A stretch of 19,852 bases of DNA from DASRQZ01 sp964571275 (GTDB lineage Bacteria > Myxococcota_A > Polyangia > Fen-1088): NCBI GenBank assembly GCA_964571275.1, contig CAZNCQ010000124.1:1-19852 (forward strand). Reading direction: 5' to 3'. How positions within the stretch are numbered: the stretch's first letter is position 1; the number at the start of each line of letters is the position of its first letter. The translations under genes and the position numbers were made by a program. Shown piece by piece: positions 1 to 7,188 of the stretch. Under the pieces are notes generated by a model. The model had not been told where the DNA came from, did no database searches, and saw nothing but the letters and a program-made list of their open reading frames with translations.

Positions 1-698
1 ATCACCGCGGTCGTCGCGTCGGTCGAGCCGTGGTTCATGGTCATCGACAGGGTCTCGCTCTGCGCGGCCAGGTTGACGATCGACGTGCCCGCGAACGTGG
101 GCAGCAGCGTCGCGACCACGATGTCGTTGGCGGCGTTGTGGGCGTTGGGCGCGCCGGCCGCGCCGGCCCAGTCCGTGGTGTTGTGGCAACCGCTGCAGTC
201 GACACCGCCGGTCTCCGGGTGCGTGAAGTTCGCCTTGGGCAACGCCGCGAACGGGTTGCCCACGTCGTGGCAGGCCGCGCAGTTGTTGGTGATGCCGGCG
301 TGGTCGAAATCGACGCGAGCGCCGGTCGGATGGCACGAATAGCAGGCGGAGCTGTCCTTGAAGTCGTACCCGGGGACCGTCAGGTGCAGCCTGTCGGTCA
401 CGGCCGAATCATGGCCATGGCAGCCGCCGCACTGGATCTGGGTAAAGCTGCTGGTGTCGGCCGGATGGCACGACTGGCATTGAATCTGGCCTTCGGCGAT
501 CGCCTTCCCCAGCTCGTGAGCCGTTCCCGTGGTGATGTTGAACCAGGTGTGCTTGGCGGGAGTGATCCCGAGGGAGACGGGGCCCTGGGACGAGCCCTGG
601 CAACCCGCGACCGCGAGGCAAACGACGCCCAACAAGAGCGCAGCGAATCTGGAATTGCGAGCGGCAATTCGGTTCGCGTGTGCGCTAACGCGCTTCAC
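1..698 (-). CDS. Pentahaem c-type cytochrome lipoprotein (3' end outside window)
   Basis: Reading from a GTG at 698 down to base 1, the frame gives about 232 residues with no stop, so the C-terminus is missing. The N-terminus is basic (VKR...R), then hydrophobic, and ends in the lipobox VAGC, so the product should be an outer-membrane or periplasm-facing lipoprotein. Five CxxCH haem-attachment motifs are visible in order: CQSCH, CGGCH, CYSCH, CAACH and CSGCH. This fits the broad multihaem cytochrome c group (c3/c7-like or decahaem-like), which carries electrons across the envelope; partner and redox role cannot be read from the sequence. The start is uncertain: no ATG lies in frame, no clear Shine-Dalgarno precedes the GTG, and another in-frame GTG lies at 743. 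The downstream part after the fifth motif has no haem motif up to the edge, so more haems may lie outside. Confidence 0.85.
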   Translation of the reverse strand, partial: MKRVSAHANRIAARNSRFAALLLGVVCLAVAGCQGSSQGPVSLGITPAKHTWFNITTGTAHELGKAIAEGQIQCQSCHPADTSSFTQIQCGGCHGHDSAVTDRLHLTVPGYDFKDSSACYSCHPTGARVDFDHAGITNNCAACHDVGNPFAALPKANFTHPETGGVDCSGCHNTTDWAGAAGAPNAHNAANDIVVATLLPTFAGTSIVNLAAQSETLSMTMNHGSTDATTAV

Positions 699-1051
699 GA
701 GATTACAGTACCCGATAGCGGTCTCGAGCAGGCGGCCCGACACACTTTGAAACACTTTTTTCCATGGCCCCTTGCGCTGCAGGCCCGCCAATCTGGGCCC
801 GCCCTCACTCGCGTCAAGACCATGACGCCACCGTCGAGAAAGCGTCGAATTGGGTGACGATTTTTGAGCCGTCGAGCGACCCCGACGATCGCCCGCGGGG
901 CTAAAACTCTTTGATTGATTCTCGCTGACCGGGAGACGCTGTCAGGCGGCGCCGATTTTCGGACGACGCGAAACCGCGGCGCGCGAAAGTGCGGCGCCGC
1001 GTCGGCCGGGCCTCGGACCGACGCCGAGGCCCGAACCGACAGGTCGTGGCG
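699..1051. other. Gene-free spacer between cytochrome and arylsulfotransferase genes
   Basis: This 353-base stretch has no ORF with coding character on either strand. It holds the 5' leader of the cytochrome gene (698 side), a somewhat AT-richer patch at about 901-922, and the hairpin at 1001-1040 behind the arylsulfotransferase gene. I see no convincing -35/-10 pair for the cytochrome gene. Confidence 0.6.
1001..1040 (-). terminator. Strong hairpin downstream of the arylsulfotransferase gene
   Basis: A perfect 9-bp stem, GGGCCTCGG (1008-1016) with CCGAGGCCC (1024-1032), has a 7-nt loop. It is extended by an outer 5-bp stem, GTCGG (1001-1005) with CCGAC (1036-1040), across a small internal loop. 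It begins 12 nt past the stop codon at 1052-1054 on the minus strand. There is no U-tract after it, so it is a terminator-like hairpin or an mRNA 3'-end stabiliser. Confidence 0.6.
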
Positions 1052-2551
1052 CTAGGGCGCCGACGCCGGGGTCACGGCGACCGATTGGCCAAGCGGCTGG
1101 CCGGCGGCGTCCTCGGCGATCACGGCCAGGCGGTCGACTTCGGTCGCCAGCGTGATGGCCGTGTCGAGCCCGTTCCAGGGTGCAGTCGCCAGGCGCCGCA
1201 GCGCGCGCGTGTGCGAGCCGCCGACCACGATCCAGCGCGCGACCTCCGTGGCGCCGTTCCAGACGGCGTGCACGGTGGTGGTGCCGTCGGCGTTGCGGGT
1301 GGCGGTGGCCACCGGCGGGCCGTCGGGCTGTGCGTGCCAGACGTGCCGGAACGCGCGATAGGTGTCGTAGCCGGCCGGCACGCTCGCGTCGAAGAGCAGA
1401 TTGTTCGACGGATCGAATTCGGAGAACCGCCCGGTCTGGCCCCAGCCGACGAAGGTGTTGCCGTTCTCCAGCCCCTGCGCATCGCCCTGCGAGCCGGCCG
1501 ACAGCCCGTCAGGATGCTCGAACGAACGAATCAACGTCGCGGTCCCGTCGCGGCGATCGCGGCGCAGCCAGATCACGCGCGAATGCGGCCGCACCACCGG
1601 CGCCGCCTCGTTGTCGAACAGGCGCACGGTGTCGCGATCGACGGCCTCGGGGTTGTGCTGCCAGGCGAACGCCGCGTCGGGGCCGAGCACGAAGTCGCTC
1701 TTCGTCCCGCCGAGCCGCCAGATGATCTGGCCCGTGCGGCGGTGCACCTTGTAGAACGCCCAGGTGTTTCGCGCGCCGACAATCAGGTTGCCGTCCTCGT
1801 CGACGCTCACGGCGTTGATGTGAAAGTAGTCATAGGTCGTGCCCGCCGCGGCCGGCACCGGCGCGTGGCTCTCGTCGAGCCCCACGTGGTCCAGGCTGTG
1901 CCACTCGAAGAGCACGGCGCCGCTGGCGACGTCGATCTCCTGGACGATCCCGTCGAACACCGAGCCGGCCGCCGGCCCGCCCACCGGCGACAGATCAAAG
2001 GGCACGGCGTGATAGACGACGATCAGCGCCGTCCCCTCGGGCGTCAGCCGAAACTCGTGGGTGTCGGCGGCGAGCCCGTTGCCGGCGTTGACGGTCGCGA
2101 TCACGCGATAGGATCGATCGACGACGTAGTCGACGCCCTCTCCGTGACCGGCGCCGGTGTGGCTCTGACCCTGCCACCAGGTCAGGACGGGCTGGCCGCG
2201 GTAGCGTTGCACGCGAAAGTCAGCCGCCTGATCACCGCCGGTGACCGCGTGGAACCATACCGGGCGGCCGAGCTCGTCGATGATCTCGGGGCCCTGCGCT
2301 CCCGGCGGGATCGCCGTAGTCTTGGGCGCGACGAAGATCAGCCCGCGCGCGGTCCCGCGGTGCGAGGTCAGCACCGTGATCGGCGGCGGCGTCAGGTCGG
2401 CGGGCGATGCCGGCAGCGGTACGCCGCGCGGCGCTCTCTCGAGGTCGGCGTGCGCGTGCGCCGTGGCGGCGCCCAGCATCAGGGTGCCCAGCGCGCCGGC
2501 GATGCCGGCGCGCGCAAGGGTCCCGTGTCGAAACGATCGGAGTCTCTGCAT
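1052..2551 (-). CDS. Exported arylsulfotransferase (ASST)-family protein
   Basis: The protein has about 499 residues. The ATG at 2551 is preferred over an in-frame ATG 36 nt upstream because GGGAG lies about 8 nt before it and the product then opens with a clean signal peptide (MQRLRSFRHG, a hydrophobic core, cleavage near AHAHA). The mature part has the repeated beta-propeller texture of the Arylsulfotran_2/ASST families: YDYFHINAV, VDEDGNLIVGARN, HRRTGQIIWRLGG, QHNPEA and LFDNEA. ASST enzymes move sulfate between phenolic compounds without PAPS, using an active-site histidine; His in FHINAV and QHNPEA are candidate catalytic or binding residues, but I cannot assign them. The last ~80 residues look like a separate beta domain. 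It stands alone, with a hairpin behind it. Many distant ASST-like proteins are uncharacterised, so the substrate is unknown. Confidence 0.85.
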   Translation of the reverse strand: MQRLRSFRHGTLARAGIAGALGTLMLGAATAHAHADLERAPRGVPLPASPADLTPPPITVLTSHRGTARGLIFVAPKTTAIPPGAQGPEIIDELGRPVWFHAVTGGDQAADFRVQRYRGQPVLTWWQGQSHTGAGHGEGVDYVVDRSYRVIATVNAGNGLAADTHEFRLTPEGTALIVVYHAVPFDLSPVGGPAAGSVFDGIVQEIDVASGAVLFEWHSLDHVGLDESHAPVPAAAGTTYDYFHINAVSVDEDGNLIVGARNTWAFYKVHRRTGQIIWRLGGTKSDFVLGPDAAFAWQHNPEAVDRDTVRLFDNEAAPVVRPHSRVIWLRRDRRDGTATLIRSFEHPDGLSAGSQGDAQGLENGNTFVGWGQTGRFSEFDPSNNLLFDASVPAGYDTYRAFRHVWHAQPDGPPVATATRNADGTTTVHAVWNGATEVARWIVVGGSHTRALRRLATAPWNGLDTAITLATEVDRLAVIAEDAAGQPLGQSVAVTPASAP

Positions 2552-2742
2552 GACGATTCTCCCGTGGCTCTGAATCGTCGTCCGCAATAGCAGACACTGC
2601 GCCTGCCACCAGCGGAGCGACAGCCGTGGGGTCGGGCCTGGGCCGGCGTCGAACGCTTCGCGCGCCGGTCAGGCCACCCCGCGACAGCATCGCGGGATGA
2701 TCCTTCTCGGCGCGGTCCCTCGATCGAACATCATGCGCTGTC

Positions 2743-2772
2743 CTATGTGCCACTCGCGCGACCGCGCGTCAA
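2743..2772 (-). promoter_or_regulatory. Weak candidate promoter for the arylsulfotransferase gene
   Basis: On the minus strand TTGACG (2772-2767) matches the sigma-70 -35 consensus at five of six positions. The best -10 at 18-bp spacing, ACATAG (2748-2743), is poor. The site lies about 190 nt before the gene start. It may be chance. Confidence 0.2.
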
Positions 2773-2777
2773 GCAAA

Positions 2778-2799
2778 TCTGTCTATTATTAAAGACAGA
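2778..2799 (-). terminator. AT-rich hairpin with T-rich tail behind the discoidin lipoprotein gene
   Basis: TCTGTCT (2778-2784) and AGACAGA (2793-2799) are perfect 7-bp inverted arms around an 8-nt loop, ATTATTAA. On the minus strand the hairpin is followed by TTTGCTT, and it starts 35 nt after the stop at 2834. This is one of the most AT-rich patches in the window, which supports an intrinsic terminator. A binding site for a dimeric regulator is the alternative. Confidence 0.5.
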
Positions 2800-2833
2800 A
2801 ATCGGACGCGCGGGGGACGAGGTGCGCGGCGAG

Positions 2834-3628
2834 CTACGGGTAGACGTTCATCTCGCCGATCGCCCACCAGCGCCGGTTGGTCGTCGGCTGACCCATGGTG
2901 GCCTTGAGCTGGATCCACTGGCCGATCACCGGCGGGTTGATGAGGATGTTGTCGATGCCCGTGCCGGGCGGCATCGGCCGGTGGCTCGCGACCGCGGTCG
3001 TGTAGTTCACGCCGTCGGTCGAGACCAGGATGTCCATCTGCACAGGGTAGTCGCCGGTGTCCTGGCTGCCCGAGTACAGCGTGATGCGGCCGATGTTCAG
3101 CACCTGCTGCATGTTGACCGTGAAGTAGAGCGGGAACGTGAGCGTGTCCTGGAAGACGCCGGTGCCCCAGCGCGTGTTGTTCATGCCGTCGAACGCATTG
3201 CTGGTCGCCAGCGATTCGGTCGACGGCGGGTTGGTCATGTTCGCCGGAACGTGGTCGGGCATGGCGATCGCCGTCCAGCCGGCGCGGACGTACTGGCCCG
3301 CGTCGTTGGTCGAGCCGTCGTGCACGACGACGGCATCCTTGGGCGCATCCGCCGCGCCGCTGTCGACCGGCGCATCGTTGCCCGTGCCTGCGTCGGTCGC
3401 GCCACCGGCGCCGCTGCCGCCGCTGCCGTTCGTCCCGCCCGCGCCGCTGCCGCCGGTCCCGCTGCCCCCCGCGCCACTGCCACCGGCCGCCGTCGCACCG
3501 CCGCTGCCGGTGGCGCCGCCGGTGCCCGACGTGCCGCTCGAGCTGCAAGCCGAGGCCAGACATGCGAGCCCCGCCAGGGTGAGCATGGCCCAACTACCTG
3601 TTCTGACGGCGGAAACCTTGGATTTCAT
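2834..3628 (-). CDS. Lipoprotein with Gly-rich spacer and discoidin (F5/8 type C) domain
   Basis: The protein has 264 residues. The start ATG (3628) follows AGAGAGG at good spacing. The signal peptide ends in the lipobox LASAC (Cys 28), so the protein is lipid-anchored. Residues of about 29-95 are a low-complexity spacer of GTGG, GAGG and GSGG units. The C-terminal ~150 residues read as a galactose-binding-like beta-sandwich of the discoidin/F5-8C type: ATSNAFDGMNNTRWGTG, then FTVNMQQVLNIGRITLYSG, then YPVQMDILVSTDGVNYT, and a final strand ending INPPVIGQWIQLKAT. Such domains bind sugars or lipids and often sit on surface hydrolases; no enzyme domain is present here, so an adhesin or binding role is likely. 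It is divergent from the MFS gene at 3840. Confidence 0.85.
   Translation of the reverse strand: MKSKVSAVRTGSWAMLTLAGLACLASACSSSGTSGTGGATGSGGATAAGGSGAGGSGTGGSGAGGTNGSGGSGAGGATDAGTGNDAPVDSGAADAPKDAVVVHDGSTNDAGQYVRAGWTAIAMPDHVPANMTNPPSTESLATSNAFDGMNNTRWGTGVFQDTLTFPLYFTVNMQQVLNIGRITLYSGSQDTGDYPVQMDILVSTDGVNYTTAVASHRPMPPGTGIDNILINPPVIGQWIQLKATMGQPTTNRRWWAIGEMNVYP
3397..3545. repeat. Low-complexity GC-rich repeat coding the Gly-rich spacer
   Basis: Short degenerate units such as GCCGCCGGTGCC and CCGCTGCCG recur many times. They encode the Gly/Ser/Thr/Ala spacer of the discoidin lipoprotein on the minus strand. Unit lengths are multiples of three, so slippage would keep the reading frame and simply change spacer length. 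Confidence 0.7.
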
Positions 3629-3839
3629 CGTTACCTCTCTCGTGGGATGGGTGCGTTCGGGAGGACGTTCGGGCGACGGCTTCTCGGGATCCGGCGCACG
3701 GGTAGGCGCGAGATGCGGAAACGGTCACACGCTGTAAGGTCCGCTCCGACGCCTGCGCGGCTCAAAGATCGTACGGCCCCGCGATCAAAAACCTGGAAAC
3801 GGCCCGGGCGGGCGTGCTCACCTCGGGGCCGCGTCATTC

Positions 3840-5102
3840 ATGCAAACCACCGAACGCCGCGCCTTCGAAGCCCTGAGCGCCCCCGGATTCGCCGCCTACC
3901 TGGCGACGTTCACGCTGACGATGATGGCCGACAACATCGAGCACGTGATCAGCTACTGGGTCGCCTTTCAAAAGTTCCACTCGCCGGCGCTGGGCGGGTT
4001 CGCGGTGGTCTCCCACTGGCTGCCCTATCTCCTGTTCTCGGTCGCCGCGGGCGCGCTGAATGACCGCTTCGATTCGCGCCGGATCATCCAGATCGGCGGT
4101 GCGCTCTTCATGTGCGTGTCGATCGGCTGGGGTTACTTCTTCCTGACCGGCACGCTCCAGATGTGGCACGCGATGGTGCTGCTGGTGCTGCACGGTTGCG
4201 CGGGCGTCCTTTGGAACACGTCGAGCCAGATGTTGCTCTACGACATCGTCGGGCCGGCCGCGCTCCAGAGCGCGGTGCGCTTGAACGCGACGGCGCGCTA
4301 CCTGGCGGTCTTCGTCGGCCCGCTCCTCGGCAACCTGATCATGCTGGTGCTCGGTCCGACGGTCGGCATCTTCATCAACGCCGCGTTCTATCTGCCGCTC
4401 CTCCTGTGGCTGATCAGCGCGCCCTACGGCCGGCACTTTCGCGACGCCGGCGTGACCGGAGCCAAACGCGCGGTGCGCGGCATCGCCGACATCGTGCAGA
4501 CCCTGCGCGACATCCGCGGCGTGCCCGCGATCGGCGCGATGGTGCTGCTGGCGGGGATGGCGTCGTTCTTCGTCGGCAACAGCTACCAGGCGCAGATGCC
4601 CGGCTTCGCGCACGACCTGCGCCACGGCAACCCTGGCGTCGCCTACTCGCTGCTGCTCGGCGCCGACGCCGCCGGCGCCCTGTTCGCCGGCTTCCTGCTC
4701 GAGAGCCGCGGCGGCTGGCTGCGCACGCAGGCAAGCTCTGCGGAGCGCATCGCGCTGCTGTGGGGCGCGGCGCTGCTCGCGTTCTCGTTCGCGCGCACCT
4801 ACGCCGCCGCGCTGCCGTGCCTGTTTCTGGCCGGCTTCTTCGAGCTGTCGTTCAGCAGCATGGCGCAGACCCTGGTGCAGATGAACGCGCCCGAGACCAT
4901 CCGCGGCCGGGTCCTCGGCCTGTTCAACATGTCGTCGGCCGGGCTGCGCACGTTCAGCGGCCTCACCGTCGGCATCATCGGCAGCATCGTCTCGATCCAC
5001 GCCTCGCTCGCGGCGTCGTCGATCGCGTTCATGATCGTCGTCACCGTCATCATGACCCGCCAGCGCGGACGCGCCCACACGTCGCCGCCCGGAACAGCCT
5101 GA
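3840..5102 (+). CDS. Major facilitator superfamily exporter (EntS/MFS_3-like)
   Basis: The protein has 420 residues, the usual MFS size, with about ten to twelve hydrophobic segments along its length. The motif-A loop between helices 2 and 3 is visible as GALNDRFDSRRI (about residues 72-83), matching the G-x-x-x-D-R-x-x-R-R pattern. A hydrophilic central stretch (YGRHFRDAGVTGAKRAV, near residue 200) separates two six-helix halves. A second motif-like loop, APETIRGRVLGLFNM, in the C-terminal half is typical of the MFS_3 group that includes the enterobactin exporter EntS and macrolide efflux proteins. It should pump a small molecule out using the proton gradient; no siderophore gene lies nearby, so the substrate is unknown. 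The ATG has no clear ribosome binding site. The gene is divergent from the discoidin gene across about 210 nt. Confidence 0.85.
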   Translation: MQTTERRAFEALSAPGFAAYLATFTLTMMADNIEHVISYWVAFQKFHSPALGGFAVVSHWLPYLLFSVAAGALNDRFDSRRIIQIGGALFMCVSIGWGYFFLTGTLQMWHAMVLLVLHGCAGVLWNTSSQMLLYDIVGPAALQSAVRLNATARYLAVFVGPLLGNLIMLVLGPTVGIFINAAFYLPLLLWLISAPYGRHFRDAGVTGAKRAVRGIADIVQTLRDIRGVPAIGAMVLLAGMASFFVGNSYQAQMPGFAHDLRHGNPGVAYSLLLGADAAGALFAGFLLESRGGWLRTQASSAERIALLWGAALLAFSFARTYAAALPCLFLAGFFELSFSSMAQTLVQMNAPETIRGRVLGLFNMSSAGLRTFSGLTVGIIGSIVSIHASLAASSIAFMIVVTVIMTRQRGRAHTSPPGTA

Positions 5103-5179
5103 ATGAACAGCCTGTAGGACGGCGGCGGCCAGCGACCTCGCGCGCATCGCACCGCTCGTGATATCGTCCAGGCTCAACG

Positions 5180-5932
5180 ATGAAGACGCTTCGTCGTCAC
5201 GCGCGGGTCGGGTGGTCGGCCGCCGCATTCGGCATCGCCGTCGCCGCGCTGGCGCTGGCCGCCACACCTGCGTTCGCCGATGCGGCGCGGGCGCGCGCGC
5301 ACTTCGATCTGGCCAAGCGCCACTTCGAGGTCGACGAGTACCAGAAGGCCATCGAGGAATTCAAGGCCGCCCACGTCGAGGAGCCGGATCCGGCGTTCCT
5401 CTACAACATCGCCGAGTGCTACCGGCACATGGGCGAGACCAAGGAGGCGCTGGTCTTCTATCGCCGCTTCCTGCTGCTGTCGCCGCCCAACGCGCCGACG
5501 CGCCCCACCGTCGAGAAACGGGTCGCCGCGCTGCAGGCGGTGATGCGCGGCGCCGCCGACGTGCCCCTGGCGCCGACGACGTCACCGGGTACAGCCGCCA
5601 CACCCGGTAGCGCGCCTGCGCCCAAGCTCTCGCCCGCGCCGCCGGCAGCCGCGCCGCCCGGCGCGCCGCCGCCCGAGGGACCGTCCTCCAGCGCCGTCGT
5701 CGTGGCGATGGCCGCGCCGCCGGCCGTGGCGACGCCGGGCCCGGACCTGAGCGCCGAGGCGGGCGCACCGCCGCGCGCCGCCGCGTCGCGACCGTTCTAC
5801 AGGAGCACCTGGTTCTACGTCGTCGTCGGCGGCGCGCTCGTCGCCGGCACCGTGGGCGCGTTCGTGCTCGCGTCCGGCAAGGACCAGGGCCCGCCCTCGA
5901 CCCCGCTCGGAAATCAGCCGGCGTTTCGATGA
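5180..5932 (+). CDS. Exported TPR protein with Pro/Ala linker and C-terminal membrane segment
   Basis: The protein has 250 residues. A signal peptide (MKTLRRHAR, then a hydrophobic stretch, then TPAFADA) is followed by about two tetratricopeptide units at residues 38-120 (ARAHFDLAKRHFEVDEYQKA; AFLYNIAECYRHMGETKEAL). A linker rich in Pro, Ala and Ser fills about 125-210. A single transmembrane helix (WFYVVVGGALVAGTVGAFVLA) lies near 218-236 with a short tail. The layout suggests a periplasmic TPR scaffold held in the inner membrane. It is the first gene of a coupled set: its stop overlaps the next start as ATGA. A TGATATCGT at 5159-5167 is a possible extended -10, which would give a very short 5' leader. 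Function beyond protein-protein contact cannot be read. Confidence 0.75.
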   Translation: MKTLRRHARVGWSAAAFGIAVAALALAATPAFADAARARAHFDLAKRHFEVDEYQKAIEEFKAAHVEEPDPAFLYNIAECYRHMGETKEALVFYRRFLLLSPPNAPTRPTVEKRVAALQAVMRGAADVPLAPTTSPGTAATPGSAPAPKLSPAPPAAAPPGAPPPEGPSSSAVVVAMAAPPAVATPGPDLSAEAGAPPRAAASRPFYRSTWFYVVVGGALVAGTVGAFVLASGKDQGPPSTPLGNQPAFR

Positions 5933-7143
5933 GGGCGCGCAACGGTCTGGCGTTCGCGCTCCTGGGGATCGCCGCGCTGGCGACCGCCATCGCCGCGTCG
6001 TGCGGGTCCAGCAACGACTCCGTCGTGGTCGTGCACGTCCAGGGTCCGACCACGCTGCCGCCGCTCTTCCGGTTCCACGCGATCCTCTCCAACGACGACA
6101 CGTCCGACTCGAAGCTCTTTCCGCTGGCGTCCGCCGCGCAGGCGATCGCCCTGCCGACGGCGTTTTCGATCACGCTGCCGCGCGCGCGCAGCGGCGAGCT
6201 CGACATCGCGCTCGACGCGCTCGACGCGACCGGCGACATCCTGGCCAACGGCACCGGCACCACCACGATCGACGTCGGTGGCACCGCCGACGTGACCATC
6301 ACGCTCGCCGCGGGCATCTCGCTGTGTGGCAACGGGCAGATCGATCCCGGCGAGCAGTGCGACGACGGCGACCGCGTCACCAACGGCACCTGCGACTTCC
6401 GCTGTCAGACGCACTCCGAGATGCGCGGCAAGGACGGCGGCACGTCGGACGGAAGCGACGGCGGTGGCACGGGCCTGGGCGGGGCCGGCGGAAAAGGCGG
6501 CGCCGGCGGTGGCATGGGCATGGGTGGCACGGGCGCCGGTGGGAAGATCGGCACCGGTGGCGCGGGCGGCGCGGGAGTGGGCGGCTCGGGTGCCGGCGGG
6601 AGCAGCGCCGGCGGAACCGGCGCGGGCGGCTGCGTGGTCGAGTTGCTCGACAACGGCAGCTTCGACGCGGGCAACGTCGCCTGGTCCTACACCTCGCAGG
6701 TCAACAACACCCAGATGATCTACGCCGCGGGCGATCCGGCGCTCGGCGGCGTCGCGCCGGCGTCAGGGTCCTACCTGGCGCTGCTGGGGCGCAACCTGGT
6801 CAACGGCGCGGAGACGATGGCGGAACCGATCTCGGTACCGGCGGCCGCCAACACCATCACCGTCCAGGGGTTCGTCCAGATTCCGCTCGGCAGCGCGACG
6901 GTCTGCGTGATGTGTAGCAGCGCCGCCATCGAGATCGTCCACAGCCCCAACACGACCAGCGTCAAGAGCTGGAGCAACAGCGACGCAACCGGCGCGTGGA
7001 TGGCCTTCGGGACCACGATCGACGCCACGCCGTTCCGGGGCCTGACCGTGCTCTTCCAGCTGCGCGCGCTCGCGAACTCCAGCACAGTGGTGCCGTTCTA
7101 CTTCGACTCGCTGTCGGCCAAGGTCGACCGCTGCGGCCCCTGA
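5929..7143 (+). CDS. Lipoprotein with Cys-rich repeat, Gly-rich spacer and beta-sandwich domain
   Basis: The protein has 404 residues and its start is fixed by the ATGA overlap with the gene before it. The lipobox is AASC (Cys 25). Residues of about 30-130 form a beta-rich domain. Next comes a single Cys-rich repeat starting at residue 133 with CGNGQIDPGEQCDDGD and ending CDFRCQ, which is the DUF4215/myxobacterial disulfide repeat type found on surface proteins. Residues of about 165-240 are a Gly-rich spacer (GAGG, GTGG, GSGG units). The C-terminal ~165 residues begin ELLDNGSFDAGNVAWSY and end FYFDSLSAKVD, a pattern seen in carbohydrate-binding-type jelly-roll domains. A surface-displayed binding protein is likely; the ligand is unknown. 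No catalytic motif was seen. Confidence 0.75.
   Translation: MRARNGLAFALLGIAALATAIAASCGSSNDSVVVVHVQGPTTLPPLFRFHAILSNDDTSDSKLFPLASAAQAIALPTAFSITLPRARSGELDIALDALDATGDILANGTGTTTIDVGGTADVTITLAAGISLCGNGQIDPGEQCDDGDRVTNGTCDFRCQTHSEMRGKDGGTSDGSDGGGTGLGGAGGKGGAGGGMGMGGTGAGGKIGTGGAGGAGVGGSGAGGSSAGGTGAGGCVVELLDNGSFDAGNVAWSYTSQVNNTQMIYAAGDPALGGVAPASGSYLALLGRNLVNGAETMAEPISVPAAANTITVQGFVQIPLGSATVCVMCSSAAIEIVHSPNTTSVKSWSNSDATGAWMAFGTTIDATPFRGLTVLFQLRALANSSTVVPFYFDSLSAKVDRCGP
6433..6632. repeat. Low-complexity GC-rich repeat coding a Gly-rich spacer
   Basis: Imperfect triplet-based units such as GGCGGCGCCGG and GGTGGCACGGG recur and encode the Gly-rich spacer of the lipoprotein at 5929-7143. The tract resembles the one at 3397-3545 on the opposite strand in protein output, although it belongs to an unrelated gene. 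Confidence 0.7.
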
Positions 7144-7188
7144 TCCGATTCGATTGAACAAATCCGCGGGTTGCGGCGACATTCTCGC

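Noticed and set aside
989..2590. Long open frame on the + strand opposite the arylsulfotransferase gene (533 codons)
   Set aside because: Its translation is Arg/Gly/Val-rich with no domain, while the minus strand gives a clear exported ASST-family protein. High GC makes long antisense frames common.
3629..3839. Possible small minus-strand gene between the discoidin and MFS genes
   Set aside because: The frame is Arg-rich, has no ribosome binding site and lies where the two divergent promoters must be.
5092..5114. 10-bp direct repeat GAACAGCCTG at 5092-5101 and 5105-5114 around the MFS stop codon
   Set aside because: No flanking element, inverted ends or insertion is visible; most likely a small local duplication or chance.
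3834..5267. 477-codon minus-strand frame across the MFS gene
   Set aside because: Extremely rich in R, Q, H, E and D and opposite a convincing membrane transporter; a typical shadow frame.
6433..6632. Repeat tract considered as a CRISPR array or minisatellite with its own function
   Set aside because: The units are short, degenerate and without spacers, and simply encode a Gly-rich linker in frame.
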